Below, one piece after another: positions 41,660-48,051 of a stretch of DNA of 48,051 nucleotides. The translations under genes and the position numbers were made by a program. Each line of letters opens with the position of its first letter. Positions within the stretch are counted from its first letter, which is position 1. Source of the stretch: an uncultured Clostridia bacterium (GTDB taxonomy: Bacteria > Bacillota > Clostridia > Oscillospirales > Acutalibacteraceae); contig CAJFOZ010000015.1 in the NCBI GenBank assembly GCA_904397895.1, forward strand, positions 1-48,051. The letters run 5' to 3'. The notes beneath the pieces were generated by a model. The model saw only the letters and a program-made list of their open reading frames with translations. It had not been told where the DNA came from and made no database searches.

Positions 41660-42478
41660 TCAATAGATATTGGTGCCGCTGAAGATTTCGATCATCTCAC
41701 GGCGGAGGCTATTGGTAATATCCAGCCTCTGCCGGGGCGGCAACTCATAAATATCGGTATTAAATAAGTAATTCTGGAGTTTTAACTCCTTAATCAGCAT
41801 CTTTGTATGAAACAGGTTTGCCTGATAGACGTTAATGTCCACCGCGTCGTACTTGAGCAGCGTCTCGTCAGCGATGAAATCCTGGATGGAGGTGATGCCG
41901 TGATCCATAAACAGCTTGCGGCCGTTGACGTCCCGGGTAAAACCGCGGACGCGGTAGTCGATGGTGATGATATCCGAATCAAAACTGCCGATGAGGTAAT
42001 CCAAAGCGTTGAGGGGGGACACCTTGCCGCAGGTAGCCACGTCGATATCCACCCGGAAGGTGGCGATGGCATTATCCGGATGATACTCCGGATAGGTGTG
42101 TACCGTCACATGGCTTTTATCCAAATGGCCTACCACAGCCTCCCGCCGGTTGAGTATGGCCAAGTCGTCCAATGCTTCCGATTCCTCAGGCCGAAGACCG
42201 GACATCATAGATTCCTCCGCGATCAGCAGGGTGACGCTAGCCCCTTGGGGCTCGTAATCCTGCTTGGAGATGTTGAGCACATGGGCCCCGATCATCTCGG
42301 TGACGTCACAGAGGATCTTGGTCAAACGGTCGGAATTATATTGCTCGTCGATGTAGGCGATATAATCCTTTTGCTCACGTTCACTTTTAGCATAGCAAAC
42401 ATCATAAATGTTAAAGCTAAGTGTTTTTGTGAGGTTGTTAAAGCCGTATAAGGTCAGCTTTTTTTCCAACCCTATCAT
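41660..42478 (-). CDS. speD: S-adenosylmethionine decarboxylase proenzyme
   Basis: A 272-aa pyruvoyl enzyme of the long bacterial (E. coli) type. It self-cleaves before the Ser in HLDKSHVTVHTYPEYHPD to form the pyruvoyl group. Other marks are ATFRVDIDVATCGKVSPL, with the catalytic Cys, and VRGFTRDVNGRKLFMDH. The product, decarboxylated AdoMet, feeds speE. It is first in the polyamine operon, behind the promoter at 42543. ATG 42478 is used. Confidence 0.94.
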   Translation of the reverse strand: MIGLEKKLTLYGFNNLTKTLSFNIYDVCYAKSEREQKDYIAYIDEQYNSDRLTKILCDVTEMIGAHVLNISKQDYEPQGASVTLLIAEESMMSGLRPEESEALDDLAILNRREAVVGHLDKSHVTVHTYPEYHPDNAIATFRVDIDVATCGKVSPLNALDYLIGSFDSDIITIDYRVRGFTRDVNGRKLFMDHGITSIQDFIADETLLKYDAVDINVYQANLFHTKMLIKELKLQNYLFNTDIYELPPRQRLDITNSLRREMIEIFSGTNIY

Positions 42479-42542
42479 CACAACCTTTCTCGCTCGTCGT
42501 CCCGGGCGCTGATAGTGTATTGTAATCTGCTACACGAAGTAG

Positions 42543-42571
42543 ATTATATGCGGAATAACCTAAAAAATCAA
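42543..42571 (-). promoter_or_regulatory. Promoter of the polyamine operon
   Basis: On the minus strand, TTGATT (42566-42571) and TATAAT (42543-42548) are 17 bp apart. Transcription would start about 55-60 bp before speD. An imperfect inverted repeat (TAATCTGCTAC and GTAGATTA, about 42525-42547) overlaps the -10 and could be an operator. I see no riboswitch in 42479-42699. Confidence 0.72.
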
Positions 42572-42699
42572 CAGTTTTCACACAAAAAATTGATTATTCT
42601 AAATTAGCGTCCTTACGGACAGCAATATCTTTGGATTTCTCCCGTTTCAATGGATTTTTAGATGGGGAGAAACCGCGCTGTTAAAAGTAAATTCCTTTC

Positions 42700-45600
42700 T
42701 CACAGGTCAAACAAACTGAACTGTTTGACCTTAGGCGGACTGGGCGGAAGGGCATTTTGTTCCACAAGGCTTCCCTTGGGGATATCCCGCAGGAAGGGGG
42801 AAGGGGAGAGAGAGGTCATCAGGTAAAGGGAATCCTGCGCCCGGGTCATGCCCACGTAAAAGAGGCGGCGTTCCTCCTCCACATCGCAGGGACGGCGTGG
42901 ACTTTCCAGAGGGATGCTCTTGTCGCTTACGCCGCACAAAAACACCACCGGGAATTCCAGGCCCTTGGATCCGTGCAGCGTCATGAGGGTGACGGCGTCG
43001 GAACGATAAACGCGGCCGCCCGAACGCACCACGTCGGCCTCCTTGCCCAGGGCCAAATTTTGCAGGAAAGAGGCGAGATCGGAATGCATGACGGCGACGC
43101 TCAGCAGTTTTTCCATGGCAACCGATTGGGAAAGGCCGTTGTCCCCTATCCATTGTTCCAGCAATTTTGCCGGCTTCCCTTTGGCGCAAAGCGGCTCATA
43201 GGTCTCCAAAAGCCGCAGCAAAAAGGCCCAGTCCTCCCCGTCAAAGTTATTCCGGATCAGGGAGCACAGCGCCGCTGCGTTGTGTTCCGCTTTTTCATAC
43301 TGTTTTTGCACCATTTGGATCTGCTCATCCGGCAGGGAAAATCCCTTCAGGCAGATGTTGAGGGATAAAAGATCCTCCGGATTTTGCAAAAAGCGGAAAA
43401 AGGACAGCGCATGCTGCACAGCGCAATCGGTGAAAAAGGATTCCCGTCCCGCCACCGTATAGGGGATGCCCTCCTTGATCAGGCATTGCTCCAGGATTTC
43501 GGCCTGGCGATGGGTGCGGTAAAGGACGGCGATATCGGAAAATCCCAGCGGTTTGCCCTCCTCCCGTTGGGGGATCGTCTGGGCGTTGTGGGCGTCCAGC
43601 ATGTCGATACCGCCCATGAGGCGTCCGATCTCCTTGGCCACAAAAATGGCTTCGGTCAAGGATTCCTTGGCCGTCAAAAGGCGTACCGAATCCCCCTTTG
43701 GACGCACGGCCGTCAAGGCGTGATCCTTTTGCGGATCCTCCCCCTTTGCAATCATCGATAGGGCACATCCCAAAATATCCGGAGTGGAGCGGTAATTCTG
43801 GGTAAGGCGGACGGCGTGAAGGTCGGGATGCTGCTTTTGGAAGCGTTCAAAGCAGCGGGCGTCCGATCCTCGGAAGCCGTAGATGGACTGATCCGGATCG
43901 CCGATGACAAACAGACTCTCGCTCTGCTGGCTCCACTGCTCGATCAGCTCGTACTGAACGGGATTGATATCCTGAAACTCATCCACCAACAGATGGGCAA
44001 AGGGCTTTAAAAGCTTTTTATCCGGCCTTTCCAAGGATTTAAAATGCTCCAGCACCTGGAGCAAAATGTCGTCGTAGTCCAAGGCGCCGCTCTGCTCCAT
44101 GCGGGCGCAGTAGACGTCGCACAGAGAAGCGGCCAGGGGAGACTCCTCCGGGCTCATCATGCCGTTTTTGATTTTGGAGATGCTTTCCAGAGCGCCTCTG
44201 GGGGATAGTTTACTCCCCTGCTGGGCGATCAAATTCTCCACAAGGGCCAGCGCCTCGTACTGATCGACGACCGATACGTGTTCCCGCCACTGGGATAGCA
44301 TTTTAAGACAGATGGAGTGAAAGGTTCCAATGGTCATGGAACGCACGGTGCGTTTGTTTTGGAAATGCTCCTCCAAGCGCTGGCGCATTTCATTTGCCGC
44401 CTTGTTGGTAAAGGTGACGGCGGTGATCTGAGACGGTTTGACCCCGCAGTGCTCCACCAAATAGGCGATGCGGTAGACCAGCGTGCGGGTTTTCCCGGTG
44501 CCGGGACCGGCCACCACCGCCACCGTCCCATTGGACCATGAAGCGGCGTCCCACTGCTGGTCATTGAGTCCATAGTGGGGATTAGGAGAAGAAACCGGAC
44601 GTTTTTCCTCTTTGGCCTTCTCTTTGGAGGCAGAGGCGGCATGGGGAGCTTTTTGGGACGATGCTTTTTTCTTTAAAACCGGTGCGATCTCGTCCCCGAA
44701 GAGGCAAATTTGCCCTGCCATCCACTCCAGTTCCTTTTCGTCAAAGAGCTTGATTTTGCCGTATTCGCCGTCGTACCCAGGATTCAAATCCACTTCTCCG
44801 GCGCGGAGGCGGCGGATGCCCTCGGCAATGCATCTGCCGGCGCAGTGACGCACGTCCTCAATGGGAGCTTCCCGCAGGATAAACAGTTCCGACCCCATTT
44901 GATGCAGGATGGATTGGTATTGATGCTCCACCTTCTTGCTGGCGGGGGAGCATCCCAAGGAGGCGGCGATGACCTCCGGCAGCGGCACCAAACTTTCAAA
45001 GGGCATGGCGTTTGGCAAACGGAAATCTTCCGGACGGTCGGCCAGTTCCTCCACCCGATGCAGCACTCCCACGGTGATGCGGCGGCCGCACACCGGGCAT
45101 CTCCCGTTTGCAGAAATGGTTTCCGAAGGCTTTAAACACACTTTGCAGGGACGATGACCGTCGTAGTGGTATTTGCCCTCTTCGGGGAAAAATTCGATGG
45201 TGCCGCCAAACCCGCCGCCTTTGGGATCCATCAGGGCCTTTCGGACTGCGGAATAGGAAAGCCCCGTATCAAAGAGATTGGCTTCCCGAGCCAGTTTGGA
45301 GGGGGAATGGGCGTCGGAATTGGACACCAAGGTGAATCGATCCAGAGCCGAGAGCCGCCAATTCATAGGGGGATCGGAGGAAAGCCCGGTCTCCAAGGCG
45401 AAGATATGGGGAGTCAAATCCTCAAAGCATTCCTCGATGCTGTCAAACCCGGAGTAAGCGCCAAAGAGGGAAAAGTGAGGCGTCCAAATATGGGCGGGGA
45501 TCAACATGGCGGTGGGACAGCACTCCAAGGTGATTTCCAAAAGATCGCGGCTATCCAACCCCAAAATGGGGCGGCCGTCGGAGTGAAGGTTGCCGATGAG

Positions 45601-45969
45601 TTCCAACCGGTGGGAGAGCTTCTCCGCGTCCTCCATGGTGGGGAGAAGAATGACGTTGTGGATCTTCCGAACCTTTCCATTCTTTTTATAAATGGAACTG
45701 ATTTCACTGGAAAGAATAAAGCGGGGATCCGGTCCCCCGGCCGACGAGGCTTCCGGGAGGAGGTACTCTTTTTTCAGTCGAAAAAGCCCCTCTTCCATGG
45801 GCATAAGCTTTTCCTTTAGTTCCTCCCTCCATGCGGGATGGGTAAAATCGCCGGTTCCGATCAAGGAGAGGCCCTTTCGTCTGGCCCACAGATCCAGATA
45901 TTCCGGGACGCACTGTTTACTGGTGGCCCGGGAGTATTTGGAGTGAATGTGAAAATCCGCGATAAACAT
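42700..45969 (-). CDS. Endonuclease Q-like PHP domain fused to UvrD helicase
   Basis: A 1089-aa fusion. Residues about 1-400 are an EndoQ-like PHP domain: ADFHIHSKYSRATS, SNSDAHSPSKLAREAN, then a C4 zinc finger (CKVC...CPVCGRRITVGVLHRVEELADR). EndoQ enzymes cut DNA 5' to deaminated bases. Residues about 480-1070 are an SF1 UvrD/PcrA-type helicase: AGPGTGKTRTL (Walker A), VDEFQDINPVQ, GDPDQSIYGFRGSD, LTQNYRSTPDIL, TLHGSKGLEFPVVFL and FYVGMTRAQDSLYL. The final QFSLFDL matches the sliding-clamp-binding motif. It likely incises at damage and then unwinds. ATG 45969 begins MFIADFHIHS; an upstream start at 46011 is possible. Confidence 0.93.
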   Translation of the reverse strand: MFIADFHIHSKYSRATSKQCVPEYLDLWARRKGLSLIGTGDFTHPAWREELKEKLMPMEEGLFRLKKEYLLPEASSAGGPDPRFILSSEISSIYKKNGKVRKIHNVILLPTMEDAEKLSHRLELIGNLHSDGRPILGLDSRDLLEITLECCPTAMLIPAHIWTPHFSLFGAYSGFDSIEECFEDLTPHIFALETGLSSDPPMNWRLSALDRFTLVSNSDAHSPSKLAREANLFDTGLSYSAVRKALMDPKGGGFGGTIEFFPEEGKYHYDGHRPCKVCLKPSETISANGRCPVCGRRITVGVLHRVEELADRPEDFRLPNAMPFESLVPLPEVIAASLGCSPASKKVEHQYQSILHQMGSELFILREAPIEDVRHCAGRCIAEGIRRLRAGEVDLNPGYDGEYGKIKLFDEKELEWMAGQICLFGDEIAPVLKKKASSQKAPHAASASKEKAKEEKRPVSSPNPHYGLNDQQWDAASWSNGTVAVVAGPGTGKTRTLVYRIAYLVEHCGVKPSQITAVTFTNKAANEMRQRLEEHFQNKRTVRSMTIGTFHSICLKMLSQWREHVSVVDQYEALALVENLIAQQGSKLSPRGALESISKIKNGMMSPEESPLAASLCDVYCARMEQSGALDYDDILLQVLEHFKSLERPDKKLLKPFAHLLVDEFQDINPVQYELIEQWSQQSESLFVIGDPDQSIYGFRGSDARCFERFQKQHPDLHAVRLTQNYRSTPDILGCALSMIAKGEDPQKDHALTAVRPKGDSVRLLTAKESLTEAIFVAKEIGRLMGGIDMLDAHNAQTIPQREEGKPLGFSDIAVLYRTHRQAEILEQCLIKEGIPYTVAGRESFFTDCAVQHALSFFRFLQNPEDLLSLNICLKGFSLPDEQIQMVQKQYEKAEHNAAALCSLIRNNFDGEDWAFLLRLLETYEPLCAKGKPAKLLEQWIGDNGLSQSVAMEKLLSVAVMHSDLASFLQNLALGKEADVVRSGGRVYRSDAVTLMTLHGSKGLEFPVVFLCGVSDKSIPLESPRRPCDVEEERRLFYVGMTRAQDSLYLMTSLSPSPFLRDIPKGSLVEQNALPPSPPKVKQFSLFDL

Positions 45970-46176
45970 AAAAGCATCATCTTTTCTGTGGTTAATAAAG
46001 CAAGATTGCAACGAATAAGATGGAAAAACGCAAGATAAACCTAAATCTTACGGCTATCTCTTATCATACTGTCACTTTTCCAAAAAGTAAAGATAACAAA
46101 AAATATGGATAAAAATCTTTTTTCATCTTTTAAGATTCAAGCGGAAGCTTCTGGGAAAAAAGCGAAAATTTACATC

Positions 46177-46204
46177 TGATAGAAACCCGATTGACGGCAT
46201 ACAC
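46177..46204 (+). promoter_or_regulatory. Possible forespore (sigma-G-type) promoter of SASP
   Basis: TGATA (46177-46181) and CATACAC (46198-46204) are 16 bp apart and loosely match sigma-G/sigma-F boxes. The gene is of a class known to be sigma-G-dependent. The remainder of the gap 45970-46274 shows only AT-rich sequence. Confidence 0.35.
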
Positions 46205-46274
46205 TATGATTGCAAACGCAGTATGGAAAAACACAAAAGAAAAAACAAAAAACAAGTTAAGGAGTGTATCCTCA

Positions 46275-46481
46275 ATGTCTAGAAGTAGTAACAATCTGGT
46301 AGTGCCCGAAGCTCGCGAAGCCCTCAACCGTTTTAAGATGGAATCTGCCAACGAAGTTGGCGTTAACCTCAAGCAGGGTTACAATGGTGATTTGACCTCT
46401 CGTCAGGCTGGCTCCATCGGCGGCCAGATGGTCAAGAAAATGATCGAGAGCTACGAGAACGGCCTGAAGGGCAGCAACTAA
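46275..46481 (+). CDS. Alpha/beta-type small acid-soluble spore protein
   Basis: A 68-aa SASP that coats and protects spore DNA. It shows NNLVVPEAREALNRFKMESA, NEVGVNL around the expected GPR-protease site, and the C-terminal DNA-binding GYNGDLTSRQAGSIGGQMVK with the conserved GDLTSRQ.GS.GG pattern. ATG 46275 has AAGGAGTG upstream; longer frames are not supported. It is transcribed alone in the developing spore, divergent from the EndoQ-helicase gene. Confidence 0.95.
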   Translation: MSRSSNNLVVPEAREALNRFKMESANEVGVNLKQGYNGDLTSRQAGSIGGQMVKKMIESYENGLKGSN

Positions 46482-46604
46482 CAAAAAACCAATTCATTGT
46501 TTCCAAATTTTCAGGTGATACGCTTTCCCAACCGGAATAGCGAATATTGCCAAAATCCCAGTGAAATAAATTTGGACATGTGCTAAATTAGCACTATAAA
46601 ACAC

Positions 46605-46641
46605 ATCCCCTTGAGAGAATTTCTTCTCAAGGGGATTGTTT
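46605..46641. terminator. Intrinsic terminator
   Basis: ATCCCCTTGAGA (46605-46616) pairs with TCTCAAGGGGAT (46625-46636), then T-rich. It serves the SASP gene and the convergent HEPN gene. Confidence 0.85.
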
Positions 46642-46660
46642 TTTGCATAGGGTGCAAACT

Positions 46661-47200
46661 TCAAGAACGCTTGTCGGAAGGATCCTTCAAATAATGTTGT
46701 AGATGGCTTTCAAATTTTTCCGTATTGAAAAGCAGCCAGTTGTAATCCCGTTCGGCCATCTCCAGATGCTGGAGGACGGTAAGGGGGGACCGGCATTTGG
46801 GACAATCAAAATGAGGCGTTCTCCCTTTGGCATGGAATAGATCAAATACATCCTGTGTCATGCAGTCCTTAAAATCGCAGTTGGGACAAGATAGTTGGAC
46901 GCCGTAGAACATCTTTCCATCGTTTTGCTTGCTGTTTGGAACGATGTTGTCCCAAATCACATCGTGGACAATTTGGATTCCATCCTGTAAAAGGTCTAAG
47001 TTTTGATTCAGCAGATACAACAGTTCATCCTGTTTTTTCAGGGGATGGGTAAAGGACAACCCTTCAGCCGGAACAACTGAATTGACGCCGCTGATATGGA
47101 GCCCAAAGGTCATGGAGGCGCCGTGGGTGACGTGATTTCTCCACTTGGTGCGCAGCTCCTTACAAGGCGGACGATTAAACAGTTCCATCAACTGGTCCAA
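46661..47200 (-). CDS. HEPN-like/zinc-ribbon protein, C-terminal fragment
   Basis: A 179-aa open frame that is the C-terminal part of a gene split by a frameshift. Its own first ATG (47200) has no ribosome binding site, and the frame continues open to about 47219. It carries RNHVTH, which fits the RNxxxH (R-x4-6-H) motif of HEPN RNases, and a zinc ribbon (SCPNCDFKDC and FDCPKCRSP). The family resembles Cthe_2314-type HEPN proteins. If joined to the upstream frame the protein would be about 390 aa. HEPN proteins often act in toxin-antitoxin or defence systems, but no partner gene is visible. Confidence 0.72.
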   Translation of the reverse strand: MDQLMELFNRPPCKELRTKWRNHVTHGASMTFGLHISGVNSVVPAEGLSFTHPLKKQDELLYLLNQNLDLLQDGIQIVHDVIWDNIVPNSKQNDGKMFYGVQLSCPNCDFKDCMTQDVFDLFHAKGRTPHFDCPKCRSPLTVLQHLEMAERDYNWLLFNTEKFESHLQHYLKDPSDKRS

Positions 47201-47799
47201 TTCCGGGATGAGGGCGATCTTTTTGCTGCGTTTGACTTGTTTTTAAAGTGATCGGCGTGGAGGACCACCAAAGCCTGCTTTAATTTTTCATTGATTTCTG
47301 CAAGCTGTTTTTCCGAATAGTCGGAACATGCCAATGTAAAACCGTCCTTGGTCTCCACTACTTTCCAGCGCTTTTGATAGATGTCAGACAAAATCTCCCG
47401 GGACCGGGCTGAACTGAGAAATTCCAGTCCCCAGAATTGATTGAGGATCTGAAAGCTGTATTCCCAGCAGCTGACGATTTTTAAGATGGTGTTGTCCAAA
47501 TAAAAACCAACCGACCTCTGGGGATACTGTTCTAAATGGTTGTGCATAGTGGTGAGATGGGCCATATTAATGAGGATGTCGTCATTAAAAAAGCGGACAA
47601 TCTCCTCAAAAGCACAAGAAAATACGCCGAATTCCAGAGGGTTGATGAGACGAGTGGGAGAAGAATTGGAAGAGAAAAAAGACTTGCGCCGTGATGCAAG
47701 GAATTGACAAAGTTCCTCACGGTGTTGGGGGAGGATGTAGTAGCAGTTGTAGTCGAGAGGCGGAATGAGTGGGACATACTGTGATTCTTTTAAAGGCAT
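47188..47799 (-). CDS. HEPN-like gene, N-terminal fragment (frameshifted)
   Basis: A 203-aa open frame that is the N-terminal part of the same gene. ATG 47799 has AGGAG 9 bases upstream; ATG 47808 touches that site. The body is helical, without a motif I recognise alone (IVRFFNDDILINMAHLTTMH, then FQILNQFWGLEFL). It runs off the true frame after HFKNKSNAAK; one extra base in the five-T run at 47220-47224 would continue into KIALIPELDQLMEL of the other frame. The last residues (RSPSSRNWTS) are thus probably out of frame. The cause may be a mutation, a sequencing error or, less likely, slippage. Confidence 0.72.
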   Translation of the reverse strand: MPLKESQYVPLIPPLDYNCYYILPQHREELCQFLASRRKSFFSSNSSPTRLINPLEFGVFSCAFEEIVRFFNDDILINMAHLTTMHNHLEQYPQRSVGFYLDNTILKIVSCWEYSFQILNQFWGLEFLSSARSREILSDIYQKRWKVVETKDGFTLACSDYSEKQLAEINEKLKQALVVLHADHFKNKSNAAKRSPSSRNWTS

Positions 47800-47922
47800 T
47801 GACTTCATCTCCTGATGTCATAGGTATTTATTTTAAAGATTCATGGCTTTATTATAAATGAAAAATAGAGTTTTTGTATGTAAGTGGATAAAAAGAAAAA
47901 TGAAAAAATTTGAAATAAGGGC

Positions 47923-47951
47923 TTGATTTTAATAATAAGTTGATATATAAT
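47923..47951 (+). promoter_or_regulatory. Promoter of tRNA-Leu
   Basis: TTGATT (47923-47928) and TATAAT (47946-47951) are 17 bp apart, 16 bp before the tRNA 5' end. Confidence 0.8.
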
Positions 47952-47967
47952 AATGCACGGCTCATAT

Positions 47968-48051
47968 GCCGGTGTGATGGAATTGGCAGACGTAGTGGAC
48001 TCAAAATCCACCGGTGGCGACACCGTGCCGGTTCGAGTCCGGCCACCGGCA
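47968..48051 (+). tRNA. tRNA-Leu (anticodon CAA)
   Basis: An 84-nt class II tRNA with acceptor GCCGGTG/CACCGGC, anticodon stem GTGGA/TCCAC around CTCAAAA (anticodon CAA, reading UUG), a long variable arm and the T-loop GTTCGAGTCC. It ends with discriminator A at the last base of the window; CCA is not seen within the window. Confidence 0.96.

Noticed and set aside
42479-42699. Possible riboswitch before speD
   Set aside because: Only a small imperfect inverted repeat over the -10 box is visible; nothing resembles known AdoMet or polyamine-related leaders.
47188-47240. Programmed -1 frameshifting in the HEPN gene
   Set aside because: The site has only five A's and no clear two-codon slippery heptamer or strong downstream structure, so mutation or sequencing error is more likely.

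Overview
The window looks like a chromosomal segment of an anaerobic, endospore-forming Clostridia bacterium, most likely an Oscillospiraceae/Ruminococcaceae-type gut organism. The evidence is a spoIIGA-sigE pair, an alpha/beta-type small acid-soluble spore protein, a cwlD-like amidase, a GatCAB amidotransferase operon next to aspS, a gut-type GH92 mannosidase, frequent TTG/GTG starts with strong Shine-Dalgarno sites, and moderate-to-high GC. The lineage is inferred from gene content only.

Layout. 1-2300: the end of a CRISPR array (16 repeats in view) that decays rightwards, a two-helix membrane protein gene (1120-2004) lying between the last array repeat and a further decayed repeat, then a strong terminator and a lone type I-C-like repeat. 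No cas gene is in view. 2319-2696: a small DUF5655-type gene. 2800-7308: a MerR-controlled redox operon (merR, a DXS-like transketolase, aldo/keto reductase, RibD-C/DHFR-like reductase, flavin reductase-like protein). 7712-13504: a giant secreted GH92 alpha-mannosidase. 13582-15539: a lipoprotein-like gene and apgM on the minus strand. 15766-21979: cwlD, radA, a MacA-like adaptor with a MacB-type permease, a DUF5412-like gene, a VOC protein and ndk. 22063-24255: a winged-helix/nucleotidyltransferase fusion, a ComEA-like HhH protein and a cysteine-rich small protein. 24660-26302: spoIIGA-sigE behind a promoter with the unusual 22-bp spacer known from spoIIG. 26331-27624: an IS3/IS150-type element sitting exactly in the loop of the sigE terminator. 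27649-30885: small unknown gene, HdeD/DUF308 membrane protein, AI-2E-type transporter, MGMT-like protein, GNAT.

30945-35776 (minus): aspS-gatC-gatA-gatB, probably for tRNA-dependent amidation, but GatA lacks the catalytic lysine and the GGSSGGS loop. 36062-42478 (minus): a compact polyamine operon, speD-speA-speE-speB-carboxynorspermidine dehydrogenase-nspC. It encodes both the decarboxylated-AdoMet route and the carboxyspermidine route to spermidine. 42700-45969 (minus): an endonuclease Q-like PHP domain fused to a UvrD-type helicase with a C-terminal clamp-binding motif. 46275-46481: SASP. 46661-47799 (minus): a HEPN/zinc-ribbon gene split by a frameshift. 47968-48051: tRNA-Leu(CAA), ending on the last base of the window.

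The best candidates for something undescribed are the membrane/Rossmann-like gene bracketed by CRISPR repeats, the amidase-signature-less GatA in an otherwise normal gatCAB operon, and the DXS paralog that has lost the phosphate-binding arginines. All functional calls come from reading motifs; no database search was possible.
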